Shown here in pieces: positions 34,154-42,184 of a DNA stretch of 64,000 nt. The notes under the pieces were generated by a model. The model was given only the letters and a program-made list of their open reading frames with translations, did no database searches and was not told where the DNA came from. The stretch lies in contig JAFSEP010000018.1 in NCBI GenBank assembly GCA_017435665.1, positions 1 to 64,000 on the forward strand, written 5' to 3'. Every line of letters begins with the position of its first letter. Position 1 is the stretch's first letter. A program made the translations under genes and the position numbers. The stretch is from Clostridia bacterium (GTDB lineage: Bacteria; Bacillota; Clostridia; Oscillospirales; Acutalibacteraceae).

Positions 34154-34194
34154 ATTCTGCGTTCTGCACTCTGCATTCTGCATTGGTTTTGGGA

Positions 34195-37100
34195 TTAGCC
34201 CAAAACCTTAACGCCTACGCTTGCCTTTTCGCCGTTGATGTTCCAGTCGGCTGTGTAGCCTTCCATACCTTCAAGATATAACTCGTCAGCAAGAACATCG
34301 CCCATTACTTCTTCCTTGTTTCTCAGAAGAATATCTGCAAGCTTTTCTGTTGTGTTAACATATACTGCGATGTGGTCTGTTACGTTGAAGTCAGCATCCT
34401 TTCTCATTGTCTGAACCTTGCTGATAACTTCACGAACAAAGCCTTCTTCTATAAGCTCGGTTGTGAGAACTGTGCTGAGAGCTACTGTCACACCGTAGTC
34501 TGAAACTGAAGCAAGACCTTCCTTCTGCTTTGCTTCGATGAGAAGGTCATCAGCAACAAGCTCAATTACTTCTCCGCCGATATCAAGATCAATCTTACCG
34601 TCTGCATCAAGAGCCTTCTTTGTTGCATCTCCGTCAACGTTCATAAGTGCGTTTCTGATAGCACCAAGCTTCGCACCGAACTTTGGACCGAGAGTCTTCA
34701 TCTGAGGCTTGAAGCTGTATGACATAAGATCGTCAGCATCCTTAACGAATGAAACCTGCTTAACATTAAGCTCTTCCTCAACAATCTGAAGATAGAACTC
34801 ATCAAGCTCCTTGTCACCCTTTACGTACATCGTACCGAGAGGCTGACGGTTCTTGATATTTGAAGCATTTCTTGCAGCTCTGCCGAGACCTACAATCTTC
34901 AGTACAGCATCCATATTCGCTTCAAGCTCTGCGTCTATCCACTCATTATTAACTTCGGGGAATGAGCAAAGGTGAACACTTTCGGGAGCACTCTCATCGA
35001 TTGTGCATACAAGGTTTCTGTAAATATCCTCAGCCATAAAGGGGATCATGGGAGCAGCAGCCTTGCTTACAGTTACAAGTGCTGTGTAGAGAGTCATGTA
35101 TGCGTTAATCTTATCCTGGTCAAGCTCCTTCTTCCAGAAGCGCTCACGGCAACGTCTTACGTACCAGTTACTCATATCGTCAACAAATTCCTGAAGTGCC
35201 TTTGCTGATTCGGGAATCTTGTATGCGTCAAGGTTTGCATCAACTGCCTTGACCATTGAATTGAGCTTTGAAAGAAGCCACTTATCCATTACGGAAAGCT
35301 TATCATATTCGAGGGAATACTTTGTTGCATCGAACTTATCAATATTTGCATAAAGCACGAAGAATGCATATGTGTTCCAGAGCGTACCCATGAACTTTCT
35401 CTGACCCTCAATAACTGCCTTGCCGTGGAAACGGTTGGGAAGCCAGGGTGCTGAGTTTGTATAGAAGTACCAACGGATAGCATCTGCACCATAGGTTTCA
35501 AGTGCCTCAAAGGGGTCAACTGCGTTGCCCTTTGACTTACTCATCTTCTGACCGTTTTCGTCCTGAACGTGACCTAAAACGATAACGTTCTTGAAGGGAG
35601 CCTTATTGAAGATAAGTGTTGAAATAGCAAGAAGTGAATAGAACCAGCCTCTTGTCTGGTCAACAGCTTCTGAAATAAAGTCTGCGGGGAACTGTGACTC
35701 GAATAAATCCTTGTTCTCGAACGGATAGTGATGCTGAGCAAAGGGCATTGAGCCTGAATCGTACCAACAGTCAATAACCTCGGGAACACGCTTCATCTGC
35801 TTACCACATTCGGGACACTTGATTGTAACAGCATCAATAAACGGACGGTGAAGCTCGATTTCGTCGGGACAGTTATCTGACATTGACTTGAGCTCTTCAA
35901 TAGATCCGATTGAATGAAGGTGACCGCATTCGCATTCCCAGATGTTGAGAGGTGTGCCCCAATATCTGTTACGGCTGATACCCCAGTCCTGAACGTTCTC
36001 AAGCCAGTCACCGAAACGGCCTGTACCGATATTTTCGGGAATCCAGTTAATTGTCTTGTTATTTGCTATAAGATCATCCTTAACAGCTGTCATTCTGATG
36101 AACCAGGATTCTCTTGCGTAATAGAGAAGCGGTGTGTCACAGCGCCAGCAGAAGGGATAATCGTGCTCAAACTTGGGAGCATCGAAGAGAAGACCTGCCT
36201 TATCAAGATCCTGAAGGATAATGGGGTCAGCCTTCTTTACGAATATACCTGCATAGGGTGTAAGCTCGCTCATTTCGCCCTTACTGTCAACAAGCTGAAC
36301 GAAGGGAAGGTCATACTTTCTGCCTACCTGAGCATCGTCTTCACCGAATGCGGGAGCAATATGAACAATACCTGTACCGTCAGACATTGTAACATATGTG
36401 TCGCAGGTGATGTAGTGGCCCTTCTTGTGCTGCTTTTCGCAAATGGGAGCAACAAAATCAAAGAGGGGCTCGTATTCCTTATATTCAAGATCCTTACCAA
36501 CGTAAGTTTCAAGAACCTCGTATGTCTTTTCGTCTTCCTCTTCCTTGAGGATAGAGAATACCTTATCTGCAAGAGCAGTTGCAAGATAATATGTGTAGCC
36601 GTCCTTTGCCTTTACCTTGATATATTCATCGTTGGGGTTAACGCAAAGTGCAACGTTACTGGGAAGTGTCCAGGGAGTTGTTGTCCATGCAAGGAAGTAT
36701 GCGTCCTCGCCTACAACCTTGAAGCGTACAACTGCTGAACGCTCCTTAACGAGCTTATAGCCCTGAGCAACCTCGTGTGATGAAAGAGGTGTGCCGCAGC
36801 GGGGACAATAGGGCACAATCTTGAAGCCCTTATAAATAAGTCCCTTATCGTAAATCTGCTTGAGTGACCACCATACAGATTCAATATATGAATTATGGTA
36901 TGTTACATAGGGGTCATCCATATCAGCCCAGAAACCGACTGTGCTTGAGAAGTCTTCCCACATACCCTTATACTTCCATACGCTTTCCTTACACTTGTCA
37001 ATAAACGGCTCAAGACCGTATTCCTCAATCTGTTCCTTACCGTCAAGACCGAGAAGCTTTTCAACCTCAAGCTCAACGGGGAGACCGTGAGTATCCCAGC

Positions 37101-37344
37101 CTGCCTTACGGGGAACATACTGACCCTTCATTGTGTGATAACGGGGAATCATATCCTTGATAACACGTGTTAAAACATGTCCGATATGAGGCTTACCGTT
37201 AGCTGTGGGAGGACCGTCATAGAAAACATATGAGGGACCTTCAATCTGACTGCTCTTTTCAAAAATTTTTGCTTCCTTCCAGAACTTTTCAATGTCCTTT
37301 TCTCTTGAGACAAAGTTCAGGTCGGTGGGAACCGGTTTATACAT
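34195..37344 (-). CDS. ileS: Isoleucyl-tRNA synthetase, eukaryal-like (IleS2) type
   Basis: Charges tRNA-Ile. The 1049-residue length and the start (SYVFYDGPPTANGKPHIGHV, which contains the HIGH-type motif) fit the longer IleS2 class also found in eukaryotes; the KMSKS motif appears as GQKMSKSKGNAV. The editing and anticodon-binding regions are full length. IleS2 enzymes are often less sensitive to mupirocin; that is family knowledge, not shown here. A GGAGGG ribosome-binding site precedes the ATG. Expression is controlled by a T-box located unusually far upstream. Confidence 0.95.
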   Translation of the reverse strand: MYKPVPTDLNFVSREKDIEKFWKEAKIFEKSSQIEGPSYVFYDGPPTANGKPHIGHVLTRVIKDMIPRYHTMKGQYVPRKAGWDTHGLPVELEVEKLLGLDGKEQIEEYGLEPFIDKCKESVWKYKGMWEDFSSTVGFWADMDDPYVTYHNSYIESVWWSLKQIYDKGLIYKGFKIVPYCPRCGTPLSSHEVAQGYKLVKERSAVVRFKVVGEDAYFLAWTTTPWTLPSNVALCVNPNDEYIKVKAKDGYTYYLATALADKVFSILKEEEDEKTYEVLETYVGKDLEYKEYEPLFDFVAPICEKQHKKGHYITCDTYVTMSDGTGIVHIAPAFGEDDAQVGRKYDLPFVQLVDSKGEMSELTPYAGIFVKKADPIILQDLDKAGLLFDAPKFEHDYPFCWRCDTPLLYYARESWFIRMTAVKDDLIANNKTINWIPENIGTGRFGDWLENVQDWGISRNRYWGTPLNIWECECGHLHSIGSIEELKSMSDNCPDEIELHRPFIDAVTIKCPECGKQMKRVPEVIDCWYDSGSMPFAQHHYPFENKDLFESQFPADFISEAVDQTRGWFYSLLAISTLIFNKAPFKNVIVLGHVQDENGQKMSKSKGNAVDPFEALETYGADAIRWYFYTNSAPWLPNRFHGKAVIEGQRKFMGTLWNTYAFFVLYANIDKFDATKYSLEYDKLSVMDKWLLSKLNSMVKAVDANLDAYKIPESAKALQEFVDDMSNWYVRRCRERFWKKELDQDKINAYMTLYTALVTVSKAAAPMIPFMAEDIYRNLVCTIDESAPESVHLCSFPEVNNEWIDAELEANMDAVLKIVGLGRAARNASNIKNRQPLGTMYVKGDKELDEFYLQIVEEELNVKQVSFVKDADDLMSYSFKPQMKTLGPKFGAKLGAIRNALMNVDGDATKKALDADGKIDLDIGGEVIELVADDLLIEAKQKEGLASVSDYGVTVALSTVLTTELIEEGFVREVISKVQTMRKDADFNVTDHIAVYVNTTEKLADILLRNKEEVMGDVLADELYLEGMEGYTADWNINGEKASVGVKVLG

Positions 37345-37700
37345 AAAATACCCTCCTGAGAAGAATTATTATATTACAAGATTGGACAATTACGCCCCTT
37401 CAGTCGGCGTTGCCGACAGCTTCCCCTGCTAGTGGAAATGTCTGCGAAGCAGACAAAAGGGTTCCCGTTCGTGGAACGAAAAGTGCCCGATAGGGCGAAA
37501 GGGGCTTTTAAAAATTATATCCGTTTAGATTTGAAAAATTTTTAATCTGATACCGCCGATTTAATCAGCAACAAGCTCAGACAAATAAAATCTGCAATCT
37601 TACCTCTATTGCTTGGTAAATTCCGCAGGCGATAGTTTTAAGTATTATGATAATTTTAAATGCGACCGCAATTTTCCATTTTCAATTTTTCATTTTACAT
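37345..37700. repeat. Dispersed repeats between the T-box and ileS
   Basis: No gene. 37390-37510 is a palindromic repeat block (CAGTCGGCGTTGCCGACAGC, GTCTGCGAAGCAGAC, GTTCCCGTTCGTGGAAC units). 37520-37678 is the inverted copy of the element at 4226-4405. Together they put about 360 bases between the T-box terminator and the ileS start. Confidence 0.7.
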
Positions 37701-37705
37701 TAGTA

Positions 37706-37935
37706 AAGGTCTCTGTCCTGTAAAAAGGACAAAGACCTGCTTTGCTACCACCTGTTTACAACATACTGCCATATGCGTTTCCTTTAACGGTGAAAAACCG
37801 GCGACGCTTAATTGCGGACTTTCAGCGTGCAACTCGGAAGTGATCTTCACCAAAGACTAATCATACCGGGCTTACACCCTCCCCGGCTCGCTTGAACTTT
37901 CATCTGAGGCTACTGTCTTCGTCAAAGTCTTTAAA
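37706..37935 (-). promoter_or_regulatory. T-box leader controlling ileS
   Basis: On the minus strand: AGACAGTAGC near the 5' end (stem I), the GCCGGG...GTGTAAG...CCCGGT stem I top, a specifier region GGTGAAGATCACTTCCGAG with ATC (37844-37842, an Ile codon), the antiterminator T-box AACAGGTGGTAGC (GGTGGTAGC at 37751-37743), and a terminator stem formed by AGGTCTTTGTCC and GGACAGAGACCT (plus-strand 37726-37737/37706-37717). Uncharged tRNA-Ile should bind and prevent termination. The T-run after the terminator is poor (TTTACTAATG). Confidence 0.88.
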
Positions 37936-37988
37936 ATATTACCAAAGATTATATTAACATATTTTTAAAATTAAGTCAACCTTAATTT

Positions 37989-39059
37989 TTACTCTTTTAC
38001 CTCACAGTAAACACAGCGCCATACTCCCTTATCGGTGAGCTTGAACATATGCTTTATCTCCTGCTCTGTTGACGTGATGCAGGTGGGATTTTCACAGACA
38101 AGGTCGTATCTGACCTTATCAAAATCCACAAGCCCCTCTTCAACAGGATTATCGGCATCCTCAAGAAGGTTGAGAATAAGTGCCATTCTGATATATTTGC
38201 CGTTTTTGGCCTGCTTGAAATAGCAGGCTCTGCTGTCTTCGTCCACATCAACGGAAATCTCATTTACTCTCGGCAGAGGATGCATAATGCAAAGGTCTTT
38301 CTTTGCATCGTGAAGCTTATCCAGAGTGAGAATGTAGCTGTCCTTCAGGCGCATATACTCCTGAGCACTGGCAAAGCGCTCACGCTGAATCCTTGTCATA
38401 TAGAGAACGTCGAGCTCAGGCATTGCTTCCTCAAGAGAAGTGGTTTCTTTAAACTCCTTGCCAACAAGGTATTCTTCCTTAACGTATTCGGGAAGTCTGA
38501 GCTCCTCGGGAGAAATGAGAATAAACTTAACATTTTCATATCTTGACATTGCGGCAATAAGCGAATGAACGGTTCTGCCGAATTTAAGGTCACCGCAAAG
38601 ACCGATTGTAAGATTATCAAATCTTCCCTTTTCTATGTTGATTGTAAGAAGATCGGTGAGAGTCTGTGTGGGATGATGATGTCCGCCGTCGCCTGCATTG
38701 ATAACTGGGATGGTACCCTTTAATGCTGCAGCAAGAGGTGCTCCCTCTTTAGGGTGTCTCATAGCCATAATATCGGCATATGCACTTATCATCATTGCTG
38801 TATCGGCAACGCTTTCACCCTTTGCGGCTGATGATGAGGATGCCTCAGAAAAGCCGATAACGTTACCGCCCAGCTCCATCATAGCAGCCTCAAAGGAAAG
38901 CCTTGTTCTTGTGGAAGGCTCAAAGAAAAGTGTTGCCAGCTTTTTATATCTGCACTTCTCTCTGTATTTCTCAGGATTTGCAATAATATCCTTTGCAACC
39001 GCCACAAGCTCATCGATTTCCTTTGTTGAGAAATCAAGTATATCTATAAGATTACGCAT
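37989..39059 (-). CDS. pyrB: Aspartate carbamoyltransferase with fused PyrI-type zinc domain
   Basis: Condenses carbamoyl phosphate and aspartate. Residues ~1-305 are PyrB with the carbamoyl-phosphate site [16 protein letters not shown], the [11 protein letters not shown] loop and the late [10 protein letters not shown]. The last ~35 residues add CENPTC...CVYC: C322, C327, C349 and C352, the C-x4-C and C-x2-C pattern of the PyrI zinc domain, without the allosteric nucleotide-binding half. The total of 356 residues exceeds the usual ~310. It is the last gene of the pyr operon. The start follows GGAAG weakly. Confidence 0.92.
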   Translation of the reverse strand: MRNLIDILDFSTKEIDELVAVAKDIIANPEKYREKCRYKKLATLFFEPSTRTRLSFEAAMMELGGNVIGFSEASSSSAAKGESVADTAMMISAYADIMAMRHPKEGAPLAAALKGTIPVINAGDGGHHHPTQTLTDLLTINIEKGRFDNLTIGLCGDLKFGRTVHSLIAAMSRYENVKFILISPEELRLPEYVKEEYLVGKEFKETTSLEEAMPELDVLYMTRIQRERFASAQEYMRLKDSYILTLDKLHDAKKDLCIMHPLPRVNEISVDVDEDSRACYFKQAKNGKYIRMALILNLLEDADNPVEEGLVDFDKVRYDLVCENPTCITSTEQEIKHMFKLTDKGVWRCVYCEVKE

Positions 39060-39108
39060 AAATTAACTTCCTTTCGCAAAACAAATCCGTTTTTATAAGC
39101 CTTACGGA

Positions 39109-39765
39109 TTATTCCTTTGCACCGTTAACTGCAAGATAGTTCTTTATTCTTTCAACGTTTTCTCTGTTCTTTTCGTCTTCCTCAAGATATTCGATAATAT
39201 CGTAAACGTCAACAACCGAATATACGGGGAAGCCGTATTCCTCGCCGACCTCAGCCATAGCTGACTTTTCTGTCTGACCCTTTTCCTTGCGGTCAACCAT
39301 AACAAATGTTGCGGCAACCTTTGTTCCCTCAAGACCTGAAAGAATAGACATACTCTCACGAATAGCAGTACCCGCTGTGATAACATCCTCAACGATTACG
39401 ATTTCTTCGCCTGCCTGAGGCTTGTAGCCGACAAATACGCCGCCTTCACCGTGGTCCTTTTCTTCCTTACGGTTGAAGAAGAAGGGCACATCGAGTCCGT
39501 TCTTTGCAAGAGCAACTGCAACTGAAACTGCAATGGGGATGCCCTTATAAGCAGGACCGTAAAGAACGGTCTTCTTGTTGCCTACCTTTTCAAAGTATGC
39601 CTTTGCATAGAATTCACCTAACTTGCAGATCTGTTCGCCTGTCTTGATGTCACCTGCATTGATGAAATAGGGAATCTTTCTTCCGCTTTTTGCTGTAAAG
39701 TCACCGAACTTGAGAACGCCTGCGCCCTCTAAAAACTGTATAAATTCTCTCTTATAGCTTTCCAT
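39109..39765 (-). CDS. pyrE: Orotate phosphoribosyltransferase
   Basis: Adds ribose phosphate from PRPP to orotate to give OMP. 218 residues; the PRPP-binding motif VIVEDVITAGTAIRES is near residues 118-133 and LYGPAYKGIPIAV near the middle is typical. Ribosome-binding site AAAGGAG-like AGGAGTG precedes the ATG. It lies between pyrF (15 bases upstream) and pyrB in the operon. Confidence 0.95.
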   Translation of the reverse strand: MESYKREFIQFLEGAGVLKFGDFTAKSGRKIPYFINAGDIKTGEQICKLGEFYAKAYFEKVGNKKTVLYGPAYKGIPIAVSVAVALAKNGLDVPFFFNRKEEKDHGEGGVFVGYKPQAGEEIVIVEDVITAGTAIRESMSILSGLEGTKVAATFVMVDRKEKGQTEKSAMAEVGEEYGFPVYSVVDVYDIIEYLEEDEKNRENVERIKNYLAVNGAKE

Positions 39766-39780
39766 AATTACACTCCTTTA

Positions 39781-40479
39781 TCAGTCACAAAATTCTTTAA
39801 CACATCTTCTGTATGCTGCAACGGGATCCTCTGCAGCAGTAATAGGTCTGCCCACAACAATATAGTCCGAGCCGATTTCCTTTGCCTGAGCAGGAGTCAT
39901 AACACGAACCTGATCGCCGATATCACCATCAGCAAAACGTACACCGGGAGTTACTGTATAGAACTCACTGCCACATCTTTCGTGAACCTTACCTGCCTCA
40001 AGGGGTGAGCATACAACACCGTCAAGACCTGCGAGCTTTGCATTGTGTGCGTAATGTAAAACTGTTTCATCCATCGGAGCATCGATAAGAAGATCCTTCT
40101 TCATTCTTTCCTCACTTGTAGAGGTAAGCTGAGTTACAGCAATAAGCAGGGGTCTTGTTCCGTCCTCTCTTGTGAGTCCTTCGATTGCAGCTTTCATCAT
40201 GGCGATTGTTCCGCTTGCGTGAAGGTTGCACATATCAACATCAAGCTTTGATAAAACTCTCATTGACTTCTTTACTGTATTGGGGATATCGTGAAGCTTC
40301 AGGTCAAGGAAAATCTTGTGTCCTCTCTTCTTGATTTCACGGACAATTTCCGGACCTGCTGCATAGAAAAGCTCCATACCGATTTTTACATAGGGCTTTT
40401 CCTCTGTGAATAAATCGAGAAATTCAAATACTTCCTTGTCGCTCGCAAAGTCGCAAGCAATAATTACGTCCTTACCCAT
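39781..40479 (-). CDS. pyrF: Orotidine 5'-phosphate decarboxylase
   Basis: Decarboxylates OMP to UMP. 232 residues; the catalytic D-x-K-x-x-D motif is present as [13 protein letters not shown] and the phosphate-binding end as YIVVGRPI. Its ATG overlaps the pyrD stop by one base (TAATG), so translation is coupled. Confidence 0.96.
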   Translation of the reverse strand: MGKDVIIACDFASDKEVFEFLDLFTEEKPYVKIGMELFYAAGPEIVREIKKRGHKIFLDLKLHDIPNTVKKSMRVLSKLDVDMCNLHASGTIAMMKAAIEGLTREDGTRPLLIAVTQLTSTSEERMKKDLLIDAPMDETVLHYAHNAKLAGLDGVVCSPLEAGKVHERCGSEFYTVTPGVRFADGDIGDQVRVMTPAQAKEIGSDYIVVGRPITAAEDPVAAYRRCVKEFCD

Positions 40480-41390
40480 TAGTGTGCTCCTCCTATTATA
40501 TCACTTAAATTATTTATACCGTATTTAGCCATTTCCTCAGGCAGCTTTTCGATAATTTCCTTGCAGGCAAAGGGATTGACGAGGTTTGCCGCACCCACCT
40601 GAACTGCAGTTGCACCTGCAAGCATCATTTCGATTACATCTGAGACTGTTGTTATACCGCCCATACCGATAATGGGGATGTTTACATTTTCGTATACCTG
40701 ATAAACCATTCTCAGTGCAACGGGAAGAATTGCACTTCCTGAGAAGCCACCCATCTTGTTTGCAATAACAGGCTTCTTTGTGCGAAGGTCAATACGCATA
40801 CCGAGAAGTGTGTTTATCATACTGATACCGTCTGCACCTGCATCCTCGCAGGCCTTTGCTATGGCAACGATATCTGTTACGTTGGGGCTGAGCTTGATAT
40901 ATACCGGCTTTGTTGTAACCTCTTTGACACGTCTTGTGACTTCGGCAGCCATTTTCGGGTCTGTACCGAAGCTCATACCCCCGTTATGGACATTGGGACA
41001 GCTTATGTTGACCTCGAGAAGACCTACCTGCTCCTCCTTGTCAAGCATAGCGCAGGTTTCGGAATACTCATCAAGTGAAAAGCCGCCTACATTTGCAATT
41101 ACCTTCTTATTAAAGCAGGGCTTGAGCTTCTTGAGCTCCTCGCTGATTACCTTTTCAACACCGGGATTCTGAAGTCCCACGCTGTTTATCATACCTGCGG
41201 GACATTCTGCAATTCTCGGTGTGGGGTTACCGAAACGGGGCTCCCTTGTTGTGCCCTTGAAGGAGAATGTACCTAAGCAGTTTATATCATAGAACTCTGC
41301 AAATTCATAGCCGTAGCCGAAGGTACCGCTTGCAGGGATTATGGGGTTATCAAGCTCAAGACCGCTTAAATTTACCTTTAAGTTTACCAT
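40479..41390 (-). CDS. pyrD: Dihydroorotate dehydrogenase, NAD-linked catalytic subunit (class 1B)
   Basis: Oxidises dihydroorotate to orotate with FMN and passes electrons to PyrK. 303 residues; the class 1 signature with catalytic Cys is in [15 protein letters not shown]. The neighbouring pyrK shows it is the heterotetrameric class 1B form, which uses NAD+. It overlaps the end of pyrK by 7 bases and the start of pyrF by one. Confidence 0.95.
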   Translation of the reverse strand: MVNLKVNLSGLELDNPIIPASGTFGYGYEFAEFYDINCLGTFSFKGTTREPRFGNPTPRIAECPAGMINSVGLQNPGVEKVISEELKKLKPCFNKKVIANVGGFSLDEYSETCAMLDKEEQVGLLEVNISCPNVHNGGMSFGTDPKMAAEVTRRVKEVTTKPVYIKLSPNVTDIVAIAKACEDAGADGISMINTLLGMRIDLRTKKPVIANKMGGFSGSAILPVALRMVYQVYENVNIPIIGMGGITTVSDVIEMMLAGATAVQVGAANLVNPFACKEIIEKLPEEMAKYGINNLSDIIGGAH

Positions 41391-42115
41391 ATAATCTCCT
41401 CCTTCTCAAGCACGGGACCGTCCTTGCAGATTCTCTTGTTACCGTATTTTGTCTTGCATGAACAACCCATGCAGGCGCCAAAGCCGCAGCCCATTCTTTC
41501 TTCAAAGCTGAACTGACCGCTTGTTTCGCTCTTGTTATAAAGTGCCTTGAGCATAGGCTCGGGGCCGCAGGAATAAACATAGGTATATTCCACACCGTCC
41601 ATAGCATCTGTTACGAAGCCCTTTTTACCGTAGCTTCCGTCAACTGTTGTGACGTAAACCTCTGCACCGAGAGCCTTGAACTCCTCCTCATAGAAAACAT
41701 CGTCCTTACCGTTGAAGCCGAGGATAACGCTGACCTTCTTACCCTGAGAAATAAGCTTTCTGCAAAGATTGAACATAGGCGGAACACCTACGCCGCCGCC
41801 TACAAGCAGAGGCTTGTCACCGCTTTTTTCAAGGTCATATCCGTTTCCGAGGCCTGTGAGAATATCAAGGCTCTCACCTTTTTCAAGGGTACTCATCTTT
41901 TCTGTACCCTTACCCACAACCTTATAGATAAGAGTGAGTGTTTCCGAATCATAGTCACAGACTGATATGGGACGTCTGAGGAAGAAACCGTCAAGGAGAA
42001 TGTTTACAAACTGACCTGATGCGGTTATATCGCTTGTGTCCCCTGAAAGCACCATAAGGAATATGTCCTTTGCTATCTTTTCGTTTTTTTCTATTTTAAA
42101 AATTCCCTGTTTCAT
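41384..42115 (-). CDS. pyrK: Dihydroorotate dehydrogenase electron-transfer subunit
   Basis: FAD and [2Fe-2S] protein that carries electrons from PyrD to NAD+. The C-terminal cluster site is C-x4-C-x2-C-x-C...C in MGCGFGACMGCSCKTKYGN. The N-terminus MKQGIFKIEKNEKIAKDIF aligns with known PyrK, giving 243 residues from the ATG at 42115. No good ribosome-binding site precedes that ATG; the reading frame is open 12 more codons into a 15-bp hairpin (42130-42167), with AAGGA beyond it. Folding of that hairpin might bring AAGGA closer to the start. Confidence 0.9.
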   Translation of the reverse strand: MKQGIFKIEKNEKIAKDIFLMVLSGDTSDITASGQFVNILLDGFFLRRPISVCDYDSETLTLIYKVVGKGTEKMSTLEKGESLDILTGLGNGYDLEKSGDKPLLVGGGVGVPPMFNLCRKLISQGKKVSVILGFNGKDDVFYEEEFKALGAEVYVTTVDGSYGKKGFVTDAMDGVEYTYVYSCGPEPMLKALYNKSETSGQFSFEERMGCGFGACMGCSCKTKYGNKRICKDGPVLEKEEIIW

Positions 42116-42129
42116 TTTGAACAGCACAA

Positions 42130-42167
42130 CACAGATGTATAATTTTATCATTAATTATACATCTGTG
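42130..42167 (-). promoter_or_regulatory. Perfect 15-bp inverted repeat at the carB-pyrK junction
   Basis: Arms CACAGATGTATAATT (42130-42144) and AATTATACATCTGTG (42153-42167) with an 8-base loop. It spans the whole gap between carB and pyrK apart from the ribosome-binding region. There is no T-run, so it is not a classical terminator; an RNA-processing site, an mRNA stability element or translational control are possible. Confidence 0.7.
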
Positions 42168-42184
42168 AATATCCTTTCGTTATT

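Noticed and set aside
35914-36738. 274-codon open frame opposite ileS
   Set aside because: Antisense to a complete synthetase; sequence shows no domain and arises from ileS codon bias.
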